DNA from: Nautilus pompilius
Lineage: Eukaryota > Mollusca > Cephalopoda > Nautilida > Nautilidae
Assembly (NCBI GenBank): GCA_018389105.1
Contig: JACATO010002451.1
Coordinates: 506,001-570,000, forward strand
Direction: 5' to 3'
DNA: 64,000 nt
Positions 50,205 through 61,944 of the stretch are shown one piece after another. A program made the position numbers and the translations under genes. The notes below the pieces were generated by a model, which was not told the DNA's origin, ran no database searches, and saw only the letters and a list, made by a program, of their open reading frames with translations. Position 1 is the first letter of the stretch; each line of letters begins with the position of its first letter.

Positions 50205-52400
50205 TTTGGCAGAGTTTGTTTCGTTTTTTTAATTGCTTCCATAAAGATGAAAAAGACCATCTGGAGGTGACATTAAACGTATAGAAGAGTAAAAATGTCA
50301 AGGAAGCTCCGTCTTTAACGTCGTCGTTGAGGAACGAATTGATTCCCTTTTTTGGTCTGGAGTAGATAGATAAACGGATAAATAAGTAATTAGGTGGAGG
50401 GATCGATAATGGCAGGTCGAACCGAAACAGAGAATAAAACAAGACGTGTGTCCAAATGGCTTGAAAAGGTTAAATCGCCAAAATATTTCAGGAGAATTTA
50501 TTGCGAGGTTATATGAAAGAGACTTTATTCGCAAGACCCATTCAAAGAACTGTAATGGAAAAGCAGGTTCAGGCACAAAAGCCTTGACGTCACGACACGG
50601 CTTTGCTATTAGCTACGTCTGTACGTGTTCTGTCGCAGCCCAAGAGAGAAGATATATCGTCTAATTAAATGCGTGAAAAAAATTGTTTTCTCTCTCTCTA
50701 GAAAACGAGTTTAAACGGCACTTTTAGCGTTATTGTACTTATATTTCTCAAGAATGAATAATTGCCGATACAGCACGAATCCCCCATGGTGTTAGAAGAC
50801 AAGAGATACATTTTATTGATGTTGGTGGTACGATACTATGAAACGATTAAGGTTACGGACGCAAGGGCTATTTAGGTACAGGGAATCAAAAAGTATCCAA
50901 CTACCTTACAATCATTGGACAAAGATGGTCGCTGAAATGTGTTTGTATTCTAGCCAGGTGTGTTTTATCTGTTTTTTTTTTTTTCATACATAACAGATAA
51001 ACGGAAAAGGATAAATTTTTTCTCGAGACCGCGTGCAAATCTATGTTATACGATATGATGCATGCTTCCAGTTGCTTCGTACTGTTCGGAGACCAATAAT
51101 GGCATTCCCACTCTCAGCATCTTTATTCTTTCCTGTATTGGAAGTTTTTTTTTTTTAGCTTCCTTTACCATTTTCTGTCTACTTTCTCACTTGTCTTGTT
51201 CTGATGACAGTCCGTAGGCATATCTTTTATACATTTGCTTGTTATGAGTTTCACAACGGCACCACTCAGGTGAATGTGATGTTGCTGCTCCCTCTTATCT
51301 ACATCACTTATTTAAGGAAGCCACATTTGGCTTAAGCAAAATCTTTAAAATATATCGAGTTAAATATTTATATGGCAACAATTATCCTATTGCAATAAAC
51401 AGTACGTCAAAAACACGTGAAAGTGGAAATATACACAGCAATTCTCTCACTACTGTGATTATTATACGTAAGATATCAGATGACAAGTATGATTACCCAA
51501 AGGTGGTCGAATGAATTTTTAATTCACTGCTGTTGTGTTACTATTGATAGGGTAGTGTAAAATGCGTGAAAATACTATTCACTTTCATATTGGCTGTATT
51601 AAAAATATCATATAATTATCCAAATATTTTTATACGACTCTTCTGATGCTCGATCCTAAGAAACTTAGGATTAAAATACCATTACTGGAAAGTTGTTATT
51701 AAGGGAACCTTAAAAGTAAAACCTATGGATGTTAATTTTCAGCAAGCGATGAAGTTCTGCACCTGCTCGTACAGCATCGTTCCATTTGACCTCATCGCTC
51801 CATCGGCAACGGGTCTTCATTAATCCATTAGAGCAAAGATCAAGACGGTTTAGAATTAATTTAAGATTTTAAAACAACCAAAAGATTTTCTTTTTAGGTA
51901 TAAAAACAATAATAAAGCGCTTAAAACAGAAATTTGAGTAAAGTACAGATAGTCGGAGACTGAAATTATCCCTAGAGTGATGCTGTTTAAATCAGAGATG
52001 TCAGCTGAAACAGAGGAACTCTTGGATAAGCAGATAGACGATACCAGATTCCGTACTTAGCCCGAACCAACTTTTAGAATTCCCAAGCAGAGACCGAAGA
52101 AATCCTGTAGGCGAGAAGGGCCTATCAAAAAAAAAACAAATTGCAACAAATCGAATTAGTTAAAAACAAAAACAAAAACATAAATTAATGTAGAAGAAAG
52201 AGATTTTACGATAAAAAGCCTTGCCACAATAATACGTCAACCTGCTGTTTTTACACTGCTAGTTTAATGAGAAACAACAACAAATAAACACGAGTAATAG
52301 AGTGGAGTTATTTATGTTATTACATGGTCAAGCCAGGTTTTGCGGCATAAGGATTCCCTGTTTGGCCTTAAACCAATGAGATTCTGCTTTACAGTCTGGC
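50205..52400. other. Noncoding stretch, no gene recognised
   Basis: AT-rich with T runs near 50,970 and 51,150 and an AAAAAC-type run near 52,160. No supported gene. Confidence 0.5.
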
Positions 52401-52419
52401 TTTAGCCTTCACATATTTG

Positions 52420-52790
52420 TGCGACATTTCCTTTTGTTTCATCATATTCCCGCAGGTGCTCAACTGGAGATATATCAGTGATTTGTGGCACTTAACGAAG
52501 AGGCTGAATGCTTTGGATTTTCTTCCAGATCGACATACATTAATTTTTCCAGAGGACTCGACTGTGAGCTGAGGACACTGAGGTTGAAGTCTTCTCCATA
52601 CTCAGGTGAAACTTATAGTTGTGAATTTCTGAAACGGATTCATTCAAGTGCCAGTAATAGAATCTTGTCAAGCTCATCCTCTCACCAGACTTTTCATGGG
52701 GTCTTATTCCAATTTTATGGAAAATATTTCTTACGTTCGTTCTGTGCACTCTCTGCAGCCAACTAGGCGGGGACAACATTGGAAAGTTCG
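52420..52790 (-). pseudogene. Probable Tc1-like transposase remnant
   Basis: On the minus strand one frame reads LQRVHRTNVRNIFHKIGIR (about 52,760-52,700), resembling the second helix-turn-helix of Tc1 transposases (..TVRR.LH..G...). Near 52,470, after a large gap and a frame change, it reads DISPVEHLREY, resembling the SPDLSPIEHLWD block. The catalytic middle is lost. Either block alone would be weak; their order supports the call. Confidence 0.45.
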
Positions 52791-52839
52791 GTTCATTTTT
52801 CTTATATGGACGATTTCATCAATAGAATCTTGACGTCGA

Positions 52840-53230
52840 GTACGGAAGTGTAAAAAAAAATAATGTTATTGCGTCACTACCGAAGGACTTCTTGGTTTCT
52901 TTTCCGTAGCAGTAACATTCTCTGCGATAGTATTAGCTGCAGATCTACAAAAAATGTCAAGATCTGTAGAAGTCCACCACTAAGTCCACCATTGACACTG
53001 GCCACTCGTGACACACTTTCTGGAACGTGGCGCTCGTTTTAGACCCAGCGACAGACCACAGCAGTTATCTTCCTACCTATGTTCGATATATGCGCAATAA
53101 CACCAGAAATATGTAAATTGTGTTCAGACATTTTGATTTATAGAATTTGCGAAATAAATATGAAAGGGCCTTGTCTAATAAGAGGGAAACACCATTATAT
53201 GTATTGACAAGAAATATAAGAAACAGCAGA
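52840..53230. other. Noncoding stretch
   Basis: Nothing recognised. Confidence 0.5.
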
Positions 53231-53235
53231 TTTTG

Positions 53236-53640
53236 TTACACAAAAAAAAACACTTTTGAACTTGTATTCTTCCCATAATGGATACTGATGGACATTCTAA
53301 TAAAAATGTAAAGTGAAAGTGCAAACGCTTTCGTGCCACTTTTTTGGGGGGGATTTACGTCTCGCCCTGAAATCTCGGACATTCCTGTTTGTTCTGAATA
53401 TCCTTTGATCTGCAGTTTTCTAATCCTGCGCTGGAAAACGTGAGTCCCGGCTTCAATCACTTCATTTCTGATGATGAATTCGGCCGGGTCAGGAAAAATC
53501 TCGCTCGAGCATCCCTCGTGAGCCAAACAAACCAGCAGACTATCCCTAATTTCCACTCGGACATGTTTGGCTAAGTTACCCCCCCCAACCACCCACTGGT
53601 AGAGCTCGAAACGAACAAACACCGAGAAGGGAGCAGCAGC
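53236..53640 (-). CDS. Possible coding exon, protein not recognised
   Basis: On the minus strand the frame is open from GCT at 53,640, directly after TTTCGGTAG, which could be a 3' splice acceptor, to a stop near 53,236. The first 85 residues look like real protein, with balanced residues such as FVRFELYQ, HVRVEIRDSLLVCLAHEGC, FPDPAEFIIRNEV and HVFQRRIRKLQ. No ATG opens the frame, which suits an internal exon rather than a whole gene. The last 40 or so residues become biased (ending in FFFV from an A/T run), so a true exon would end earlier; I cannot see a clear donor. Family unknown. Confidence 0.3.
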   Translation of the reverse strand, partial: AAAPFSVFVRFELYQWVVGGGNLAKHVRVEIRDSLLVCLAHEGCSSEIFPDPAEFIIRNEVIEAGTHVFQRRIRKLQIKGYSEQTGMSEISGRDVNPPQKSGTKAFALSLYIFIRMSISIHYGKNTSSKVFFFV

Positions 53641-53644
53641 CTAC

Positions 53645-54840
53645 CGAAATATCCGTCGTTCCATCTGAGACAGGAGTATGTCATTGAAGAAACGCTAACA
53701 ATCTCCACAGGGTTGCTATAAATCGTCTCTCGCGCATCCCTGATGTAGGGTCAAAATGCAAATAGGTGATAATTATGAAGATAACTTTAACGTGGGCTTT
53801 CAAGCGTAACTAACGCCTGACGCCTTTAAAGGTGATTACGTCAAAATCTTTTCTGTCTTAACGACGTTGTGTTATATCCCGTCAAAAAGGTATTTATCAT
53901 TTGTTTTTCGCTAGACAATTCTTTCAGCTACTTTTTTTTTAAAAAAGAAACATTCTCTGTTCTCCTTTTCCTTTTTTCTTTATTTTTCAAGTTTCTGCTA
54001 CTGTTTTATGGAAGATATTATCTTTATAAATATCAGTGTTCGGAATCGCTGAATGCGTCTATGAATTCCAATACATAAAAAGTTCAAAACTACAAAAAAT
54101 AATATATATGCTGTAGACTAATTCACAAAGCAGATTATTTGTAGTTATTTTTATGAAAATATCACGATTTGTTAGGTTTTACGCTTCCTAGCTCCTCCCT
54201 GTTCTTTACGGATGTAAGGCTGTGGCCAAACATTTTGCATCACCGTAAAATTTAAAAAAAATTTGTTTGTCAAAGTCGAATTTAACTTTGCTGAATCTGC
54301 TTGATACTGTTGCGTTAATCCATCGAAGTGTATACCTGCTTGCAATTTACTCACAGTCTTCATGGGGAAAGGAGGAAGAATCGAAAAATTCGACAGCTTT
54401 AAGTTTAACTTGCAAGTACACGAGTTCCGATAAGATCTTGGAAACTCCGACGACAAGTGTGGCTGAGTTGGTTAGAATTACTGAAAAGGAGACACTCGAA
54501 AGAAGAAACCACCATTACGGTACCAAGCTATGATCCGAAGATAGATCTTGTTATTTTTTAAGGTGATAGTTTCGGCAGCAATGGCTGTCTCTAAGATTTC
54601 TGAAACCATTCATGGCAACAAAAGAAAAACAACAATAATAAAGAGTTAATCCTTCAGGAAAGAAACTTACAATTGTCATGAAACTATTCAATTCTTTTTT
54701 TAAAAAAATCGATTTCCCTAAATAAAGTAAGTTAATACACTAAACGTCAATACAATTTTTAAAAAAGTAAAATACTGGTTTTTCTTTAAGAATAGATTCA
54801 TCTTTAAAGAAAACATTTCAATTTTCTTACTAGAAAGAAA
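53645..54840. other. Noncoding stretch, no gene recognised
   Basis: AT-rich with T runs near 53,932. Short frames only. Confidence 0.5.
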
Positions 54841-54845
54841 ATTCA

Positions 54846-55088
54846 CCTCACCTGCCCATAGGTAGTTGGGGGCACCTCGAGAGGCATTTTACAACTAGGC
54901 GGAGCCCAATCCCTCTCCAGGTTGAGAGTGAAGGTGAATGTCAGCGTCCAAAGAAGGGCCAAACAGCTGTTTCGTACTTTTGAGCCTCATCAGCAGCAAC
55001 ATATACCTTCGACCCCACCAGGGACCGAACCGGCGACATGGATTGAGGTGCAAAATCACTGCCCACCGCGCCACGACGCCATCTACTA
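54846..55088 (-). mobile_element. tRNA-derived SINE
   Basis: Read from 55,088 on the minus strand, the head has an A box (GTGGCGCGGTGGGCAGTG) and, about 37 bp later, a B box (GGTTCGGTCCCTGG), spaced as in a tRNA gene. A body of about 170 bp follows, with GAAACAGCTGTTTGGCCC and a CACCTTCACTCTCAACC stretch. The upstream boundary is near GATGGCGTCGTGG. The tail is unclear. The box spacing makes this the best supported of the SINE-like pieces in the window. Confidence 0.6.
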
Positions 55089-55229
55089 ATCGAAAAAAAT
55101 AAATTAAAAAAAAGGCATTAAGATTTTGTCAAAAGCCTTCGCTGAAACCTTGACAGATATCACGGGCAGAATTAACTAGTAATAACGTTCTATCAGTGGC
55201 AAATGAAACAATATTACACGTAAACTAAT

Positions 55230-55800
55230 ATCAGCGTCTTCGTATTAGCCGCAGAAGTTTAACAAAATCTGTGTTGTCATTCATCAATAACCTAAAATAA
55301 AAGCTTTATATTTTAAAAAATATTTTCCGAAGCCTATTATATAATATTAGCCGCACGTGATATATCCATAGGTTTCTTCAGTATTTTTCGCAGCTTGTTC
55401 TATTAACAGAAGTGTATTTTTATTAGACACAAAAAATTATATTAACACCTGTTTAATTTTATTACGTTATCTGCCGAATTCTATATTAAATTATTCAAAT
55501 CTTTGTATTATTCACATCTATGGTAGCAGCCGCATATTTGTCCTAGTATCCGCGGTACTTTATATCAGCAGCTGTATATTTTTGAATTATCCGAAACATT
55601 ATGTTAGCAGCTAAACATTTTTACATTGACCTCAGAGAGCTACAGTATATTAGCAATGATTTATTTGATTTTTTAATTACCTGCAGTGCGATATATTATC
55701 TGCGGCGTGTTATATTAGAAGCACTCTGTCTTTATATTAACCGCAGCGTGGTATATTAACAGCGTCCTTTACATGTTAGCCGCGGTAGGCCTATATAAAC
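55230..55800. repeat. Degenerate tandem repeat, TATATTAGCCGCAG-type
   Basis: Variants of TATATTA(G/A)CCGCAG(T/C)GTG recur every 28-60 bp: near 55,242, 55,345, 55,535, 55,573, 55,605, 55,648, 55,690, 55,720, 55,735, 55,755 and 55,775. The copies are diverged, so this is an old minisatellite. No frame is open through it. Confidence 0.6.
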
Positions 55801-55804
55801 CGCC

Positions 55805-56495
55805 AAGTGCGTTCACAGTGAGTAATATTTAAAAAGATAAGGGTAATGCAATATTTCAACAATTGGAACTCATTCCGTGAACACCTTAAGCCACGCACTT
55901 CGTTTTTCGGATACTGCGTGAATAAACTAATTCCTCGAAGATCTCATTTGTTCTATCATTTCAATTTCTTATAAAAGTCCTATTATTGTATTTTCTTTCT
56001 GATTGATATCTTTTCGGGAGGCGATATTAATCAAAGCGTTGCAACGTTCACTTGTTTGCGCTGATTTATATGAGTTCGCTGTGTTTTCAAACAGCCCGAA
56101 ACCAGAAATTGTTTCTTCTTACATCCGGTCAATAGAAAAACCGGTGTTTGTCAAGTTCTTCCCTCGCGCCCAATTCCCTGTCGATTTCGAATTGCACAAC
56201 AAGTGTATTAGATAACTCGACGCGCCCAAGGCACCGTATTTAACTTAAGGAAATTGCAGCTACTTTGTTAATCTGAAATAAATATAATTTTTACGAATCC
56301 TTTCGGTTACCCTGCTCAAAATTACAGATCTTCTGCCTCGTGTTGGTTTCACAAAAGAGTTACATGTACTCGTTAATGGCAATTATATAATGATCACATG
56401 TATTGGGTGTATAAAGCGTACTGACGTATTGGTGTGAAAACATTCGTACACAGTTCAAAACTGAACATAAAGTTTGAAATCTGGAATTTATTTTG
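55805..56495. other. Noncoding stretch
   Basis: A 70-codon frame (56,003-56,215, plus) is unrecognised. Nothing else seen. Confidence 0.45.
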
Positions 56496-56499
56496 TGCA

Positions 56500-57100
56500 G
56501 TACCTAGACATTGTTTGATGAACCAAGTCACCTGGCCTTTGGTAGCGCGTATGGCCGTCTATGGCATCGTTTCAGACTTTTGTCAAGACATGATGTGATT
56601 CCCTGATAGTCTCAGAATCACGTGGCCTCTGTCCAATGCTCTTGAAAGTTGAACTCAGATATGTTTCAACGTAAGGCGATGACCAGCTCATGGAAGATGC
56701 TGGATATTTTCTTTCTTCCTGAAGGTGGTTTACGGCTATTCTTTCACGACGAGCTCTTGCTTTATCATCCCTAAAAGTAAACTGATTTACCAGCTGTGTA
56801 ATCGCAGGTCTAATGATCTCATCCAGGATGTGGTAACTCGGTAACGACTCCATCAAAAAAGAATGATTTGCTTTCTGTGGTCGGGTGATAACAGCAGCCC
56901 AGATTTGAAACGACCTTGCCGACACGTGCCGAAGTAAGAGCGGTTACGTTCAACCAGATAGGTATGTAACTGTTATCGTGACAGTCCGTACTGCTGTAGC
57001 ACGCCATGCCAGGTCCATTGTGAATACCTGAACTGATATTACTATTTTTATGCAAATTTGAGCTGACCTGATGATAATACAAATTTTGTGAAGATCTGCC
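56500..57100 (-). pseudogene. Decayed Tc1-like transposase
   Basis: On the minus strand a 117-codon open piece (56,925-56,572) reads YHILDEIIRPAITQLV, FTFRDDKARARRERIAVNHL and, later, SSTFKSIGQRPRD...VLTKV. This parallels the Tc1 order YRDEIL.P, F.QDNARPHRAR.V..FL, a degenerate SPDLNPIEHLWD zone, LG.RVR and ...L..EW. The D in RDD corresponds to the second catalytic aspartate (QDNAR). The SPDLNP block is badly decayed. Upstream (about 57,030-56,930) a poorly readable segment probably held the first catalytic part. The element ends were not found. Confidence 0.65.
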
Positions 57101-57109
57101 TGCAGTATT

Positions 57110-58590
57110 GAAAGCAATGGAGTAGTCATAGGACCCAAGCCTTGTATTGGCAAAGAGTTAAATGGACACATGGCATTTTCTACAACGGCCAAGGTGACTG
57201 AGAATAATCGTACCTGTGGTATCGAGTAAAATACTCCCCTATATTGTTTTGATCAGAGTAAAATCAACTTACGTGATACATTTGAGCCTAATCTTCTTTC
57301 TATTTTTTTTCAAAACTCATAAGCAAACTTTTTTTGAGAGAGAGAATGTCTTTGTTAGGAGTCACAATGATTTGTACATGTAACACTTACCAAGAGTAAT
57401 ATGAAAGTAATAGGTTTTCCAACCTTACAGCGTCTGGATCAGGAAGTTGTATCTTGTGAAATATTCTATCGTGTTAAAATGCAGCTATCTGAGAAATTAT
57501 GCACCCAGAAATGAAGTTATGCCATTGTGACAGAAGTGAATGCAGGGGAATCACCTGTTAAGAATTTAATTAAGACAATGGTATAACACGTGGTGCTTTA
57601 CAAAAATTCGCCCAGTTTCACTATCTGAAATTCTCTACTTTATTTCGACTTAGCAGCCAATAATTCATCGAATAAGTTAACATTCCATGGAGAATCGCAC
57701 GTGGTTTTAGCGTTTGTATTTTTTTTAAACCTGTGCACCTTAAATACGCGATTAGTTAACAGAAATATTCCATTAATGATATAATGATACATATTACACT
57801 GCCGTTTTAATCGTATTCAACAAATGTTGGAGTCTTTTATAATGTGGGCCATTTTCATCATAATATTAAGAATGATCAGCAAACATTGATACTTTATGTA
57901 ACGTCATGTACCTGTAGTCACGGGCTTCAAAGTTAAGAACTCAGCTACTCAAGAAAAAGACAATACCATTGTTTGTTTTTCTTCTTGTTGTTTGGTACTT
58001 TCAGAGCCAACCAACAATGAAGATGTTTCACACGTAGTGACCCGGTCGAGGACGAGAAGGCCAAATACACTGGACGTTGGCTCTTCTGATTAGTAAAGAA
58101 GGAGAAAGCGAAATATATGGAAGATACTCGCACGCAATAGATCAGAATCAGGATCGGTAAAATTTTCTCCACTTCTCTAAAGTTCTTTTGTCACACCGGA
58201 TCGAACATTGCAGCAAAGATCGAACCCCACGGCGAAGTGAACCAAACCTATAAAAATCACTCTGATTTTGCCCTTCGTACGTATTTCAAAATGTATTCGA
58301 GAGAAAAGCAAAAACATTTATGATTCTGATCACATGATCGCCAAACGTAAAATACAGGGTGGTGTCAGCAGTCTTCGAAATAATTTGTTGTTCTCTTTTT
58401 CACTCTTTTCTTCCTAATTTATCTGAAAACAAAACAGAATTTCCCTTCCTCCCAGAAATGATTGTCTAAATAAAGCGATGTATAGTGTAGCAAACCTTCA
58501 GAAACTTTCTTTCATCGCTGGAACAGAATTTTCGGTAATTCGTTCATTGCCTGCTCTCCTAAAGCATCTTAAACTCTTTCAGTAAAGTCC
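57110..58590. other. Noncoding stretch, no gene recognised
   Basis: Short frames only. Two GATCGAAC strings near 58,200-58,230 look B-box-like but lack A-box partners. Confidence 0.5.
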
Positions 58591-58593
58591 GTT

Positions 58594-58678
58594 CTCAGAC
58601 GAACGCCTCCCCATCTTACACTAACAACAGACCGAACGATCTCAGACGAACGCTACCCGATCTTACACTAACAACAGC
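58594..58678. repeat. 47-bp tandem duplication
   Basis: CTCAGACGAACGC starts at 58,594 and again at 58,641, with CATCTTACACTAACAACAG in the first copy and GATCTTACACTAACAACAG in the second. A few substitutions distinguish the two, so the duplication is not very recent. Confidence 0.9.
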
Positions 58679-58689
58679 TGTAATTAACT

Positions 58690-59535
58690 AACTTTTAAAG
58701 TTGGATCTTTCCTCTAGATTCATTACCTACATCTTTTTATTCGAGATTTAATTTATAACTGCTTCGATTTAAAATATTTCGTGAACTACCTCCATTTTGA
58801 GGCATTCTTGTTTCTTTCTCTCTTCTATGGGTCCACACCATACCCTAGCTGCATAAATCGTCTTTCCCAAACTCTATTTTCACTTTCTATGATGGCGTTT
58901 TATAGTGTAACAGATGTTCAGTCCGTAGCACCGTCTCTTTTTCCCCCCAATCTACTCTCAACCTGCTAAAATTAACCAAGAAACCAACAACAGCTATTGA
59001 AAAGTGTACTGTCGAAAACTAGAACCCCGTTTTGACAGGACTTCTCTCTGCATCCGGACATCATCAGCTTAACGTGGTGAATGAGACATGTACTCTGTCA
59101 TCATTTTAATCTATGCAGACGGGTCCCGGTTGAATTTCATAGCTCACACAACGCGTCGTTCTTTCTGATTCCTACTAGTGGAAGCCGAGAGCCGAGGGCA
59201 AGAGTATCGGACGATATGATTACGATCAGCAGCGCCTATGGTGCAGACAGTCTGTAGTTTCAGAGAGGTTTATCAGCACTAATACATTCTGTAACGGGAA
59301 GGAAGTTGAACCAGCAGCTATAGCTTTGTGGAACCTCGGTCTGACTATAATGTCATCCGCGTGACCTAACTAGAAAGGGGTGATGGCGTAGGGTGACCGG
59401 ATGCAACTGGAGGTTTTCACACTGACCGTGATCGCGGTGCGAGTCCAGCCAACAGTTACCCGGCAGAATCTTCTCCAACGCTACCATCAGAAAAAACCTC
59501 CGCCAAAATTGTTCGCTTTTCCGATGTAAGAAGAA
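58690..59535. other. Noncoding stretch, no gene recognised
   Basis: Short overlapping frames only. Confidence 0.5.
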
Positions 59536-59539
59536 AGTC

Positions 59540-59665
59540 ACGTGATCAAGTAGCGAGGGAGAACGAGAAGGGAACTATGGGCAGGGAGCTGCGGAGAACC
59601 GAGCCCGACTCGATCGGGATTCGAACTCAGGCTCAACCTTTGCAGTCCAGTAGTCGGCCATTGGT
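59540..59665 (-). mobile_element. Candidate tRNA-derived SINE
   Basis: Read on the minus strand from 59,665, TGGCCGACTACTGGA (A-box-like) is followed about 35 bp on by GAGTTCGAATCCCG (B box). Then come GAGTCGGGCTCGG and a pyrimidine-rich stretch. The B-box context resembles the elements at 20.5 and 21.8 kb (AGTTCGA.TCCCGAT). The body and ends are uncertain. Confidence 0.45.
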
Positions 59666-59669
59666 ATGT

Positions 59670-60105
59670 GTAGATGTACGGGAAATTTCCAAGACTGAAA
59701 CTTCCTTTAATAAAGTTTTCACAAACCAAGGATCTGTCAACTTAGAATAACGGTTTCTTTTTAAACTGATCTTTATGATTCTATTCATTACATTTTTTTC
59801 CACCACGATATTAGTTACATTTCTGGGAAAGTGCAGGAGTCCTACAAGAATTCCCATGTCGTATCAAAAAAAGTAAGCACGTTTTCCGTAATCAGACCAG
59901 CAAAATTGTTGAGTTTTGTTTCCTTTATATCTTTATTACAGTCGTCCCATGCGTTAACCGTTTCCAAGGAGACAAATCTGGAATCGCAGTTGCCTTTATA
60001 AATATAAGAAATGGATCATTTCGGCCTGAAATGTCAGTTTCATAGAATCGGTTTCAGGCGAGTAAAGTAATCGAGTGTTTTCAACCACCCCAACCATAAG
60101 TTGTG
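59670..60105. other. Noncoding stretch
   Basis: Nothing recognised before the Tigger-type terminus. Confidence 0.5.
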
Positions 60106-60111
60106 CGTTTA

Positions 60112-61409
60112 CAGTTGTCCCCCGGTATTCGCGGAGGTTACGTCCCTTGAGCACCCGCGAAGAGTGAAAAACCGCGAATATTGGACGTGGTCCATAAAAT
60201 GCCTATAAACGTCAAAATATAACGTAACATATAATAAAATATATAAGTAAATATATAATAATAATTTAATAAAAATACAGTAAAATGTACGGGTACTCAC
60301 CAATAATGAATGATATTGATTGAAGATGACGATGATGAATAAGCTGTGCAGTACGATGAAGATAATGACTGCACAGCAAAGCAGAGGATTTAAAGCTCCT
60401 TAGGTGGCGCCTCTTCTTCAGGAGGAGTCGTATCTTCGTGCAAGGCTTTCTTGGTGGGCTTGAGGAACATTGTGATGGAACGTTGCTGTCGCTGTTTCTT
60501 CATGGTGGTGAGTAGGGTTTTATATGTCTGCATGGCAGCATCGATGGCATTTTTAAATTGGAGAGGCCGAACCATATAGGGATCCCATGCTTCAGCCTTC
60601 CCTTGCAACTCCTTTGCTGTCCTCAGAGGTCGGACAGACGTTCCAGTGTCAGGCCCTCCTCTTCCTCCTCCTCTTGCTCTGGATCTGTGGCTTTCTCCTC
60701 CTTTTCGCTGGCAGACTTCGTTAACTCCAACAAATCGTCCATCAGGGATTCAGAGTGGGCATCGATGAGGTTGTTGACCTCATCTTGCGTGATGTCGTCA
60801 AAACCTTCACCACCAAGTACCTTTGCGGCATAACTTTTGCCTTTCCAGAGAATATCCAGCAGTTGTACCTTCTCCTGGAGTGTCATAACCTTTTTCTGGC
60901 GCTTAGGTTCGTTGCCAGAAGCCTTAGAAGATGCAGGGCGTTTGGGCGGCATCTTAGGACTTTAAGAAACACGCTGCGAAAAACACAACACTGAGAGAAA
61001 CACTCGAGATAGCTACACGCGGTAAACTGGGATGATGCGGGGCTGCTGGGCTGCATCTGCCTGAGACAGCGCCTCGTGGGGAGCAGCCAATCAGCAGCGA
61101 GGAGAAATGAATAACGCTCTCGGATTGGCTACTTTCAAACCTCCAACCAATAGCGTTTATTTTATATTGATATTTTGCTGAACTTACGTTAGTATTTATA
61201 TTACAAAATTAGTAAATTATATTTTTATTAATAATTTAGCGTTAAAAAGCGTGAAAAAATATATATTGCCACGAAAAAAGCCATTAAAAAAATCGCGGAA
61301 GATATTTGCGATTCCGCGAATATGCGGGGGTTTCCACGAACAATTATTAGTTAGGTTCTAAGGAAAATTCCGCGAATAACCGGGGCCGCGATTACGCGGG
61401 GGTCGACTG
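60112..61409 (-). mobile_element. Internally deleted Tigger/pogo DNA transposon
   Basis: The 1,298-bp unit has terminal inverted repeats: CAGTTGTCCCCCGGTATTCG at the left, and on the right, reversed, CAGTCGACCCCCGCGTAATC. Both continue into CGCGG-rich subterminal DNA. TA lies immediately outside each end (60,110-60,111 and 61,410-61,411), the normal Tc1/mariner-superfamily duplication. The interior carries a minus-strand transposase gene with its middle removed, so the element is non-autonomous. Subterminal CCGCGAA repeats occur on both sides. Confidence 0.92.
60390..60952 (-). pseudogene. Tigger/pogo transposase with catalytic core deleted
   Basis: On the minus strand ATG at 60,952 starts MPPKRPASSKASGNEPKRQK and KVMTLQEKVQLLDIL.KGKSYAA, the N-terminal psq-type DNA-binding start of Tigger proteins. 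At about residue 44 the frame jumps directly to GFDDITQDEVNNLIDAHSE and an acidic stretch ending GLTLERLSDL, which is the C-terminal region. The rest of the HTH, the CENP-B-type domain and the whole DDE domain (several hundred residues) are missing. A frame change near 60,615 is followed by LQGKAEAWDPYMVRPLQF ... SITMFLKP, the normal C-terminus. The deletion is in frame at the first joint, so a 109-residue DNA-binding fragment could be made. It has no nuclease function. Confidence 0.9.
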
Positions 61410-61419
61410 TACTCCTAAA

Positions 61420-61940
61420 TTTCGTTGTCATCTTTAAAACGTTCAGCTCTGTTCCCTTGTTTCTCGGAACTTTCAGTCTAATTCCGTGAAACGCGATTAT
61501 AGTACGACCCCGGGGTGGTGGGGATAAAAGAGTGAAGCTTGGTCGAAAGAAGAATTATCACGTCGCCAGAATCGTTTTCCCCCGAACAAATCCGACCGAT
61601 CAAAGATGCTGCGGATGTTCGTTAAATATACCCGACTCTTTTCGGAAAAGAAACTGCGAGTTTCACCGCCAAATTATCAGTGATGCTGGGATAATTCATT
61701 TTAAGACGGTTTTACTTTAATTACGGCTGATAATCAAGTTGCATTAACCCAAAAGAAGGCTGTAAAAAAACGCCATGTAGCTGAGAGCCGTCACCGCATT
61801 TTGAAACTACAAAAAAAAAAGAAAAATAGTACAAGGTGAGGAAAATTATGGTGGGTCAATAAAGATGGCAGTAAATACGTAAATCCGCCGTTATTTTAAA
61901 TGTCAGGAAATATGAAGTAGTGTTCCATTTTTAAAATAAA
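61420..61940. other. Noncoding stretch
   Basis: A 62-codon frame (61,532-61,720, plus) is unrecognised. Confidence 0.45.
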
Positions 61941-61944
61941 TGCT

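Noticed and set aside
58195-58235. Two GATCGAAC strings as tRNA or SINE B boxes
   Set aside because: No matching A box and no shared flank with the other SINE-like pieces.
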